Of a stretch of 47,491 nucleotides of DNA, positions 41,299 through 47,491 are shown in pieces. Positions within the stretch are counted from its first letter, which is position 1; every line of letters begins with the position of its first letter. Both the position numbers and the translations under genes were made by a program. The notes under the pieces are model-generated. The model was not told the DNA's origin. It saw only the letters and a list, made by a program, of their open reading frames with translations, and made no database searches. Where the stretch lies: NCBI GenBank assembly GCA_027023475.1, contig JALVVJ010000066.1:1-47491 (forward strand). Direction: 5' to 3'. The DNA comes from Flavobacteriales bacterium. Lineage in GTDB: Bacteria; Bacteroidota; Bacteroidia; Flavobacteriales; Flavobacteriaceae.

Positions 41299-41882
41299 TG
41301 GGCTCCCCATTGGTCCAGCAAGCGTTTTATGCGCGACGAGTTCCAGTCGAGTGCACCGGTCTTTTTGACCCGCATCACGCCGTTTGCATCAATGATTATG
41401 GTAGTAGGGATAACATTGGAACGAAACGGTCCGGGTGTGTTCGATGCCCGGAAATATACGGGAATGTCCAAACTCCGCTCTTGCAAAAATGCCCGTGCAC
41501 GTCCCGGACTATCGAGCGAAACGAACAGGAAATGCACCTTTTGGCCGTAGTCCTTATACAAACCGGCCAACGAAGGTAATTCGGCCACGCAAGGCGGGCA
41601 CGTAACCGACCAAAAGTTGATCAGCACGGGTTTTCCGCGCAAATCTCCCAGCCGTAGCGTATTTCCGCGGTCGTCGGCCAGGGTCCACTGCCATACGTTT
41701 TCATCCAAACTTACTTGCTCATCTTTGTCCAAAGTAATTCCTTCGATGCCCGTTCGTGCTTTGCCCACCAGTTCGGTCAGGAAAATGCGCACCGGATTTT
41801 GCGGCACAAAAATCATATAGGCCAGAAACAACACAAAGGCAATATCCCATTTATGTTTGTCGGCATAGTTTTTCCAATCCAT
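41295..41882 (-). CDS. TlpA-like membrane-anchored thioredoxin-fold protein
   Basis: This 195-residue protein has an N-terminal membrane anchor (WDIAFVLFLAYMIFV, about 12-26) and a periplasmic thioredoxin-like domain with KPVLINFWSVTCPPC (84-98), the redox motif being CPPC (95-98), and the cis-Pro region NVIPTTIIID. Such proteins reduce periplasmic disulfides, for example in cytochrome c maturation or for respiratory components. It is the first gene of the operon with kdsB and menA. The ATG at 41882 is used; an in-frame start 21 nt upstream is possible. The upstream 1.1 kb is occupied by repeat copy D. Confidence 0.9.
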   Translation of the reverse strand: MDWKNYADKHKWDIAFVLFLAYMIFVPQNPVRIFLTELVGKARTGIEGITLDKDEQVSLDENVWQWTLADDRGNTLRLGDLRGKPVLINFWSVTCPPCVAELPSLAGLYKDYGQKVHFLFVSLDSPGRARAFLQERSLDIPVYFRASNTPGPFRSNVIPTTIIIDANGVMRVKKTGALDWNSSRIKRLLDQWGAQ

Positions 41883-41976
41883 CGAAACCGGTTTATGTAG
41901 CACAAAAGTAACGAAATCCTGCGGATGTTACGGGTGATATTTTTCAGGGCGCCCCGCCGCCCCGCCCTCATTCATG

Positions 41977-42141
41977 CAGCGTTGCAGCAAGCGTAAATGT
42001 CGGAAAAGTTGAAGTTAATTTTGTCGAGAACAAAGCAGGCCATCCGAAGGCATAGCCGTAGCTATGGCAAGGATGGTCAATGCCGTTATCGGCAAAAAGA
42101 ACAAAACTTGGTGTGATCATTTTATGCTTGCTGCAACGCTA
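41977..42141. mobile_element. MITE-like palindromic insertion within repeat copy D
   Basis: Terminal inverted arms AGCGTTGCAGCAAGC (41978-41992, continuing GTAAATG) and its complement (42119-42140) enclose about 120 bp that also has inner self-complementarity (CCATCC at about 42042 with GGATGG at about 42070). Copy C has continuous repeat sequence here, with TTCATGCA followed directly by the GCCGCAC island, so the segment looks inserted. A 50-codon minus-strand frame runs through it (41968-42120), but there is no evidence that it is expressed. Confidence 0.65.
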
Positions 42142-42829
42142 AGCCGCACTTATTCACTTCGTTCAAATTGCGGCGCATTCATGAGGCGGGACTCGCTTCG
42201 CTCGCACACGTTCGGAGCACCTTCGGAGCATCGGCCGCCGCTTCGCGATGACGGAGCACGCTCCCGTCGGCCGTTCCTCACGTGGCGCCGTCGGGCTGTC
42301 CGCTCAAATGCGGCTTGGGCAAGGCCGGTTTTTGTAAAGCCGCCGGCGTGGTCTCTTGCGCTGCGAGCCCCCGCCACCGGAACAAAAAATTCGGCCTGCC
42401 CCTGCGCCGCATAACCGCTCCCATCCCTGGCGCGGTTTTTCTATGCAATAAATCGCTTTTCCGCGCGATAAATCGCGCGGCCACAATGATACATCCGGCC
42501 TTGGTTGAAACATCCGGGTTTATGATTAACGTCCTACTGTAAACATTGAAGGCGAAACCGCGCAGCGGGTTCGCCGGCCCCCGAAGAGACCGCAGGGCTC
42601 TGAGGGCTGCGAAGGGAGACCAACGCGGAGCCGAAGTCGGAGCGTGCCGGCTCCCGAAGCTGCGGAGGGAAACAAGGCGCGGATTGGCGCATTGACCGCT
42701 TGGAAGCCGAAGGTTCCCGGAGCCGGCGGAGAAGACCGCAGCCGCCCGAGCGTAGCGAAGTCGGCAAGTGGCTTCGTAGCCCGCGAAGCAAGACAAGGGG
42801 CGCCGGCGCCGCGCCGAAGGCGCGGGCCG

Positions 42830-42922
42830 GGCGGCGCAAAAAAAACGGCGGAATTTTTTTCAAAGCATTGAACAAGCGGGAAATCCTGCCTCACAACATT
42901 TGCCGCTAATTTTTGCGCCGCC
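42830..42922 (+). repeat. Inverted 12-mers bracketing a 69-nt variable segment, copy D
   Basis: GGCGGCGCAAAA (42830-42841) and TTTTGCGCCGCC (42911-42922) enclose 69 nt. The segment is A+T-rich and shares only a few blocks, such as TCCTGC and CCGCTAA, with copy C. Confidence 0.85.
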
Positions 42923-43023
42923 GGCAGCGGAATTTTCATTCCGCCGCCGGCGCCCCGACGGCTTGTGGAGCCCGTGGAAAAGCCCGGAGGGCTTTGGAAC
43001 GGACCAAAACACAAAAATTGCCG

Positions 43024-43031
43024 TATTTTTG
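43024..43031 (+). promoter_or_regulatory. Putative -7 box of pnuC
   Basis: TATTTTTG fits TAnnTTTG. It lies 19 nt before the TTG start of pnuC and just beyond the end of repeat copy D, so the transcript would start outside the repeat. Confidence 0.5.
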
Positions 43032-43050
43032 AACGCCAAAACACAAGCGG

Positions 43051-43767
43051 TTGGAACAAATCATCGATTTTTTTATCGACCCTTATCGCGGGACGCCTAC
43101 ATTGTATATCGTGCTTGAATTTGCGGCTGCGCTATTGGGAATACTGAGTGTTTACTACGCCAAAAAGGAAAATATACTGGTGTATCCCACGGGCATTGTG
43201 AGCACGTCGCTCTATGTGTATTTGCTGTCGCGCTGGCAAATGTATGGCGACCTGATTATCAATATTTACTACACCTTGATGAGCATCTACGGCTGGTATA
43301 TGTGGGCCAAACCGGTGGATAAACAACATCATCACCGGCCCATTACGCGCACCACGCCGCGCGAATGGCTGATGGCCGCGGGCATTTTCCTGTTTACTTC
43401 CGGCTTTGTGATTGCCGTGTATCGTTACTATAAGGTCATGCCTGCCCTGGGATTGACCGATAGCTTGGCCTATTTTTGGGAACACTTCCGCACGGGTCGC
43501 TTGGCGGATTTGAAAAAAATAACGCCTTTTTTGGACACCTTTACCACCGGTGCGGCCTTTGCGGCCATGCTACTGATGGCCTGGAAAAAACTGGAAAACT
43601 GGCATGTGTGGATTGCCCTGAACATCGTTTCGGTGCCTTTGTATTTTATTAAGGGCTACGGATTTACGGGCATTCAATACTTTATTTTCCTGATATTGGC
43701 CTTCCAAGGACTACGCGAATGGAAAACCAAATGGAAAAACTTGCGCAAAAACCGTCGGGTATTGTAA
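43051..43767 (+). CDS. pnuC: Nicotinamide riboside transporter PnuC
   Basis: This 238-residue inner-membrane protein has about seven hydrophobic segments and the family blocks ENILVYPTGIVSTSLYVYLL, QMYGDLIINIYYTLMSIYGW (about 63-82) and the C-terminal NIVSVPLYFIKGYGFTGIQY. PnuC lets nicotinamide riboside enter the cell, where a kinase traps it. The next gene encodes such a kinase domain and overlaps this one. The start is TTG at 43051; no ATG lies in a suitable place, and the -7 box 19 nt upstream fits this start. Confidence 0.94.
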   Translation: MEQIIDFFIDPYRGTPTLYIVLEFAAALLGILSVYYAKKENILVYPTGIVSTSLYVYLLSRWQMYGDLIINIYYTLMSIYGWYMWAKPVDKQHHHRPITRTTPREWLMAAGIFLFTSGFVIAVYRYYKVMPALGLTDSLAYFWEHFRTGRLADLKKITPFLDTFTTGAAFAAMLLMAWKKLENWHVWIALNIVSVPLYFIKGYGFTGIQYFIFLILAFQGLREWKTKWKNLRKNRRVL

Positions 43768-45800
43768 AAATCGTTTTGTTCGGGCCCGAAAGCACCGGCA
43801 AAACAACCCTTGCCCGGGCATTGGCCGAACATTACCATACGGAATGGGTGCCCGAATATATGCGTACCTACTTGCAACGCAAGTGGGACGAACGTCGCGA
43901 AACCTGCTCGCCGGAAGATTTACTGCCCATTGCCCAAGGCCAAATGGCCGATGAAAACCGGCTGACCGCCCAAGCCAATCGCTTGCTTTTTCTGGATACC
44001 AATTTGCTGGAACTGCAAGTGTATGCCGAGGCCTACTACGGCCGGGCCGAAGCATGGTTACAGGAAGCCGCCGCAGGCACCCGTTACGATTTGTATTTCC
44101 TGACCTACATTGACACGCCCTGGGAACCCGACGACCTGCGCGACAAGCCCCATGAACGCGAGCCCATGTTTGAACGCTTTCGCAATGCGCTGGAAAAGCT
44201 GAATTTGCCGTATATTGTCCTGCGTGGCAACAAGGAAACGCGACTGAAAAAAGCCATTCAAATAATCGACATCATGACCGATAAAAGCAATCCATTTACG
44301 GCCCGGGATTTGACGCTGTTGGACAAACGTGGTATTTCGCCCCGGGAGGCCTTGCGGCAATGGAAAGCCATTGGCGAAGGTAAGTTATTCGTATACCTCG
44401 ACCGTCCGGCAGTGCCCGGCGACGGCATCGAGATTTTGGACGAGGGGGAAATCGAAAGCTTTTCCGCCACCTTCGACCGTTTGCGCAAAGATTTGCGCGT
44501 GGTCAAGTTTGTGCCCGCATCGGGGGCAGCCACGCGTATGTTTCGCGATTGCCATAGGGTTCGGGCATTCTTTGCACAAAATTCCGGCGCCACTTGGAAC
44601 GAAATGCTTGAACAAACGGGCTTGGAACCTTGCAAGGATTTTGAACAGTGGGTACCGCAATTGCCTTTCTACGAGGAAACGGTGGAAAAAATCCTGGCAC
44701 TTCATCCCGATTATGACAAAATGAGCGGAGATCAAAAAGCAAAGCTTTTTGTGGAATATTTGCTGGGCCGGCAAGGCCTGCATTATGCCGCCACGCCCAA
44801 GGGCTTGGTTTTGTTCCACCGCTATGCGGATAAAAAACGCACGGCTTTTGAGGAGCATTTGGTTGAGGCCGCACGAATGCATTTCGGAACGCATTTTACG
44901 GTGGCACCCGACAAGGAGGCGGATTTCCGGCGCATGGCGAAGACCTACGGAAATAATCATTTGGAAATAAGTTATTCGCATCAATCACCCGCCACAGATA
45001 CCATTATGACCACAGCGGAAGGCGAACCGGTGCGCGATGACGAAGGAAATCTTGTTTTTCGTCCGGGCGGACACGGAGCGCTACTGCAAAACCTGAACAT
45101 CCCCGAGGCCGACCTGTTGTTTGTCAAAAACATCGACAATGTGCAAAAAGACCCGCACAAGGAGCTAACCTACCTGTTTTACAGGGTGCTGGGCGGGCTG
45201 TTGTTGGATTGGCGTGAACGGGTGTTTGCACTCCTGCGTCAATTGGACAAAAAACCCGTAGGCGGGGATTTGGAAAAAATCGTAAAAGCGGTGCGCGGGG
45301 ATTTGAAGATGCCTTTGGTCGAAGGATTTGATACGCTACCGGCGTCGCAAAAACGTAAATACCTGCACTACAAACTCAACCGGCCCATGCGCGTGGCCGG
45401 AATGGTAATCAACCGGGGGGCGCCGGGCGGCGGCCCGTTTTGGGTAAAGGACAAGGACGGAAACATCGGTTTGCAAATCGTGGAAAAAGCCCAAATCGAT
45501 ACGGATGATCCTGGCCAAAAAGCCATTTTGGAAGCGTCCACACATTTTAATCCGGTGTTTATGGCACTGAGCGTGCGTGATTACAAGGGCCGCCGCTTTG
45601 ATTTGTCGGATTTTACCGACCCGGACACGGGTTTTGTAACCGAAAAAACCTTGGATGGGCGGCCGGTGCGCGTATATGAACATCCCGGCTTGTGGAACGG
45701 TGCCATGGCCGGGTGGTTGACGCGCTTTGTGGAAGTGCCCGAGGTAACGTTTAGTCCGGTGAAAGAGTTTTACGATTTGCTTAAACCGCCGCACGTTTGA
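43719..45800 (+). CDS. NadR-type ribosylnicotinamide kinase fused to a DUF4301 domain
   Basis: This 693-residue cytoplasmic protein joins two parts. Residues 10-184 form a NadR-like P-loop kinase: IVLFGPESTGKTTLARALAE (18-37), LFLDTNLLELQVYAEAYYG, and the lid region DTPWEPDDLRDKPHE; no adenylyltransferase or HTH domain is present. From Met186 the DUF4301 family follows over about 500 residues: FVPASGAATRMFRD, LVLFHRY, LEISYSHQSPATDTI, VKNIDNVQ, INRGAPGGGPFWV and LWNGAMAGW. The frame is open across the joint. Elsewhere I recall these as neighbouring genes. The start overlaps pnuC by 49 nt (or 37 nt from the ATG at 43731). The kinase should trap imported nicotinamide riboside; DUF4301 function unknown. 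Confidence 0.85.
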   Translation: MENQMEKLAQKPSGIVKIVLFGPESTGKTTLARALAEHYHTEWVPEYMRTYLQRKWDERRETCSPEDLLPIAQGQMADENRLTAQANRLLFLDTNLLELQVYAEAYYGRAEAWLQEAAAGTRYDLYFLTYIDTPWEPDDLRDKPHEREPMFERFRNALEKLNLPYIVLRGNKETRLKKAIQIIDIMTDKSNPFTARDLTLLDKRGISPREALRQWKAIGEGKLFVYLDRPAVPGDGIEILDEGEIESFSATFDRLRKDLRVVKFVPASGAATRMFRDCHRVRAFFAQNSGATWNEMLEQTGLEPCKDFEQWVPQLPFYEETVEKILALHPDYDKMSGDQKAKLFVEYLLGRQGLHYAATPKGLVLFHRYADKKRTAFEEHLVEAARMHFGTHFTVAPDKEADFRRMAKTYGNNHLEISYSHQSPATDTIMTTAEGEPVRDDEGNLVFRPGGHGALLQNLNIPEADLLFVKNIDNVQKDPHKELTYLFYRVLGGLLLDWRERVFALLRQLDKKPVGGDLEKIVKAVRGDLKMPLVEGFDTLPASQKRKYLHYKLNRPMRVAGMVINRGAPGGGPFWVKDKDGNIGLQIVEKAQIDTDDPGQKAILEASTHFNPVFMALSVRDYKGRRFDLSDFTDPDTGFVTEKTLDGRPVRVYEHPGLWNGAMAGWLTRFVEVPEVTFSPVKEFYDLLKPPHV

Positions 45801-45848
45801 TATTTTGGAAAAGCTTTTGTATTTTAGCGCAAATAAAAACAAAACATT

Positions 45849-46322
45849 ATGGGATTATTTTCATTTATTAAAGACGCGGGCGAAAAGCTTTTCGGCCACG
45901 AAGAAGAAAAAGTGGTGGAAACCAAAAGCCCCGAGGAACTCAACCTGGAAAAAGCCAACCGGTTGAAAGACAAAATCAACGGTTTGGGCCTGCCGGTGGA
46001 TGACCTGAACATTGTGATTGTCGAAGACAAGGCCTTGGTGTTCGGGACCGTGCCCAACCAGGAAGTGCGCGAAAAAGTGATATTGGTGGTGGGCAACACC
46101 GAAGGCATTGCCGAGGTGGACGATCGCTTGGAAGTAAACGAACCGCAGCCCGAAGCACGGTTCTACACAGTGAAGAAAGGGGATTATTTGAGCAAAATAG
46201 CCAAGGAAATGTATGGCGATGCCAACAAATATATGGTCATTTTCGAGGCCAATAAGCCGATGCTCAAAGATCCCGATTTGATTTATCCGGGCCAAGTTTT
46301 ACGTATTCCGCCGCTGGATTAA
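45849..46322 (+). CDS. BON and LysM domain protein (Kbp/YgaU-like)
   Basis: This 157-residue protein has an N-terminal linker (MGLFSFIKDAGEKLFG), a BON domain (about 35-100), and a C-terminal LysM domain (about 108-155: FYTVKKGDYLSKIAKEMYGD, ending YPGQVLRIPPLD). The same layout and length occur in E. coli Kbp/YgaU, a cytoplasmic potassium-binding protein. No signal peptide is present, which fits that type rather than a cell-wall hydrolase. It is followed by its own strong terminator. Role in potassium sensing is inferred from the family. Confidence 0.9.
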   Translation: MGLFSFIKDAGEKLFGHEEEKVVETKSPEELNLEKANRLKDKINGLGLPVDDLNIVIVEDKALVFGTVPNQEVREKVILVVGNTEGIAEVDDRLEVNEPQPEARFYTVKKGDYLSKIAKEMYGDANKYMVIFEANKPMLKDPDLIYPGQVLRIPPLD

Positions 46323-46347
46323 GCAGTTTTCCGTTTACGAAAAAATT

Positions 46348-46375
46348 AAGCGTCCCGGTGGGGGCGCTTTTTTTA
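46348..46375 (+). terminator. Rho-independent terminator after the BON-LysM gene
   Basis: AAGCGTCCC (46348-46356) pairs with GGGGCGCTT (46361-46369) with one G-T pair and a GGTG loop, followed by T (to about 46374). It is 25 nt after the stop codon. Confidence 0.92.
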
Positions 46376-46414
46376 CTTCAAATTTTCTGTAAAATGAATT
46401 TCAATCAAAGGATG

Positions 46415-47104
46415 TTAATAAATGTTTACTTGTTTAATTGTGTCGTATTGAATGCATAATTCGATGGTTCTTTTTTTGACCGCTTCGCTGTCTTCATCGT
46501 TTTCTTTTGCCGGATAAATATTGATAAACAAATTGAAATCGGGTTTTTTGTCAATATATTTCAACAGCGTATCGGTGGGGACATCCAATTGTCGTATCAT
46601 TGATTCGTAAGCTTTGCCCACGGTGAAAGGGCCTGCTTTTATTTCGGGTGTGTCATAGGCAACAATATCATAAATCATCAGATTTTGATCGGGATAACAT
46701 TCCCACAAAAAATGGAAATGCTCACCAATGAAATGACGGATAGGGCCGGATATTTCCGAATGGAATTGGTGGCCGGATTTTTGGGTTTGCAGGAATTTGA
46801 AAAGATGCTCAAACAACTTTTGAAAAAATGCATTATACCATTTGTCGGATCGAATGCTAATACTGTAATCGGGTATCTTTTTATCCGTTTGAAGAACACC
46901 GATTTCCAATAGCCCCGGCGTATTTTCAGGTATTTGTTCATTGGAGTATATTACTTCAAAACAACCGGATAAATCTTCCCGTGGGCTGTTTTGAATGTGG
47001 AGATTGCCTTTTGTGCAAGCGTTTTGTTTGGATTGAACATTGGCGAAAAGAAAGATAAATAGCAATAATGATAGGGAAGGAATTTTTTTCATCGGTGTTG
47101 GCAT
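46415..47104 (-). CDS. Exported protein of unknown function
   Basis: This 229-residue protein begins with a signal sequence (KKIPSLSLLLFIFLFANVQS) and no clear lipobox; Cys29 follows further on. The mature part has a charged alpha/beta pattern with several aromatic stretches (FHFLWECYPDQNLMIYDIVA; FNLFINIYPAKENDEDSEA). No domain is recognised. Its first ATG (47104) overlaps the stop of the upstream gene by one base (TAATG), so the two are probably co-transcribed; ATG 47092 is an alternative. The A+T-rich composition is unlike most neighbours. Real gene likely; function unknown. Confidence 0.6.
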   Translation of the reverse strand: MPTPMKKIPSLSLLLFIFLFANVQSKQNACTKGNLHIQNSPREDLSGCFEVIYSNEQIPENTPGLLEIGVLQTDKKIPDYSISIRSDKWYNAFFQKLFEHLFKFLQTQKSGHQFHSEISGPIRHFIGEHFHFLWECYPDQNLMIYDIVAYDTPEIKAGPFTVGKAYESMIRQLDVPTDTLLKYIDKKPDFNLFINIYPAKENDEDSEAVKKRTIELCIQYDTIKQVNIY

Positions 47105-47491
47105 TAATTGGAAAAGTTTATTTCTTTAAGCAAATTGTTTTCAAATCGGAGGCCAATGGCTAAATCCCTTGTGGGTTTTCGGGATTTGGAAAATGGATGA
47201 ACCAAAAGATAGACATAAAAATTTTGGCTCTTTGGTTTAAAAAATCGTTGAATGAAATCCGCATTAAAATTTTTTAGCAATGCATTGAAGGTCATTCCTA
47301 ATTTCAGGTGAGGAATATCACAGGTGTTTTTTTCTTTGAAAGTTAGTTGTGTAATGCTTATAAAGTCGTTAGTGGAGTGGGGGAGTGTGTCGGCATAGTT
47401 GTATGTAAAACCCAAAATAAAGCTGTCGTTTTCCACTTTGTAATAATGATAGGGTGAATAGGAAGAGTCATAAATCAATGTGGAATTTCTA
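47104..47491 (-). CDS. Unrecognised protein, N-terminal part outside the window
   Basis: The frame is open from the window edge to the stop at 47104-47106, giving at least 129 residues. A start codon inside the window is not required; the TTG at 47478 is not convincing. Visible features are short alternating strands (DSFILGFTYNYADTL, ISITQLTFKEKNTC) and a C-terminal LAIGLRFENNLLKEINFS. No domain is recognised. It overlaps by one base the next gene, also of unknown function, and the pair may encode a small exported module. Confidence 0.6.
   Translation of the reverse strand, partial: RNSTLIYDSSYSPYHYYKVENDSFILGFTYNYADTLPHSTNDFISITQLTFKEKNTCDIPHLKLGMTFNALLKNFNADFIQRFFKPKSQNFYVYLLVHPFSKSRKPTRDLAIGLRFENNLLKEINFSN

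Larger units (their letters stand above)
41947..43011 (+). repeat. G+C-rich composite repeat, copy D (complete)
   Basis: A complete copy of about 1065 bp that fills the gap between divergent genes (TlpA-like operon and pnuC). It shows the boundary GGGCGCCCCGCC (41948), a palindromic insertion (41977-42141), one GAGGCGGGACTCGCTTCGCT island, GGGCTGTCCGCTCAAATGCG (42293-42312), CATAACCGCTCCCATCCCTG, the palindrome CGCGCGATAAATCGCGCG, the GGCGAAACCGC hairpin, CGNAG arrays, and the 12-mer pair (42830-42841 and 42911-42922) around 69 nt. A hairpin AAAGCCC-GGA-GGGCTTT lies near its end. Confidence 0.88.

Noticed and set aside
41968-42120. A 50-codon minus-strand frame across the palindromic insertion
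   Set aside because: No promoter, no recognised domain, and the sequence is mostly inverted repeat. Kept only as a possible remnant.

Overview
The window looks like a chromosomal segment of a Bacteroidota bacterium, probably near the Flavobacteriales. It carries a SusC/SusD pair, type IX secretion (PorT plus two proteins with C-terminal sorting domains), S46 dipeptidyl-peptidase, a BtuB/BtuG-type vitamin B12 uptake pair, menaquinone genes, TAnnTTTG-type -7 promoter boxes, and almost no Shine-Dalgarno sequences. Coding regions are of medium G+C. They are interrupted by five strikingly G+C-rich noncoding blocks that belong to one repeat family.

Layout. 1-784: G+C-rich repeat copy A. 785-3963 (minus): cobalamin riboswitch, btuB and btuG-like surface lipoprotein. 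4256-10189 (plus): a 1977-residue secreted endonuclease I with many accessory domains. 10200-11531: a reverse-oriented repeat copy B split into two halves, with an alkyltransferase-like (ATL) gene between them. 11543-15631 (minus): BtuF-like lipoprotein, def, porT, menG/ubiE, N-acetylglucosamine kinase-like. 15707-17316 (plus): ZIP metal transporter and an exported protein with a carboxypeptidase-regulatory-like domain. 17328-18293: repeat copy C. 18334-20827 (minus): DUF4442, DUF4369 lipoprotein, DUF819 membrane protein. 20912-24639 (plus): S46 peptidase, c-type cytochrome, PilJ-like exported protein. 24779-30282 (plus): KAS III-like enzyme, SusC, SusD. 30411-36335 (plus): two CDP-glycerol glycerophosphotransferase-like paralogues, a double GT2 glycosyltransferase, Sua5/YrdC, CCA/poly(A) nucleotidyltransferase. 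36437-37963 (minus): T9SS cargo protein. 38254-39666 (plus): sucC and a 38-residue membrane peptide. 39677-41882 (minus): menA, kdsB, TlpA-like. 41947-43011: repeat copy D, carrying a palindromic insertion. 43051-46322 (plus): pnuC, a NadR-kinase/DUF4301 fusion, and a BON-LysM protein. 46415-47491 (minus): two unrecognised proteins, the last cut by the window edge.

How the genes work together. The B12 operon under riboswitch control and the separate BtuF-like lipoprotein point to corrinoid scavenging. menG and menA serve menaquinone synthesis. pnuC and the NadR-like kinase serve salvage of nicotinamide riboside. kdsB and the glycosyl/glycerophospho-transferases serve the outer-membrane glycan. 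PorT supports export of the endonuclease and the T9SS cargo.

The part that known features do not explain is the repeat family. Complete copies are about 1 kb. They contain arrays of small hairpins built around CGNAG. At their downstream end is a module in which GGCGGCGCAAAA and its inverted complement TTTTGCGCCGCC bracket a poorly conserved segment of 68 or 69 nt in all four copies. G+C-rich hairpins with conserved stems and changing loops flank this segment. Placement, split copies and a nested palindromic insertion suggest a REP/BIME-like or mobile noncoding element family; its function is unknown.
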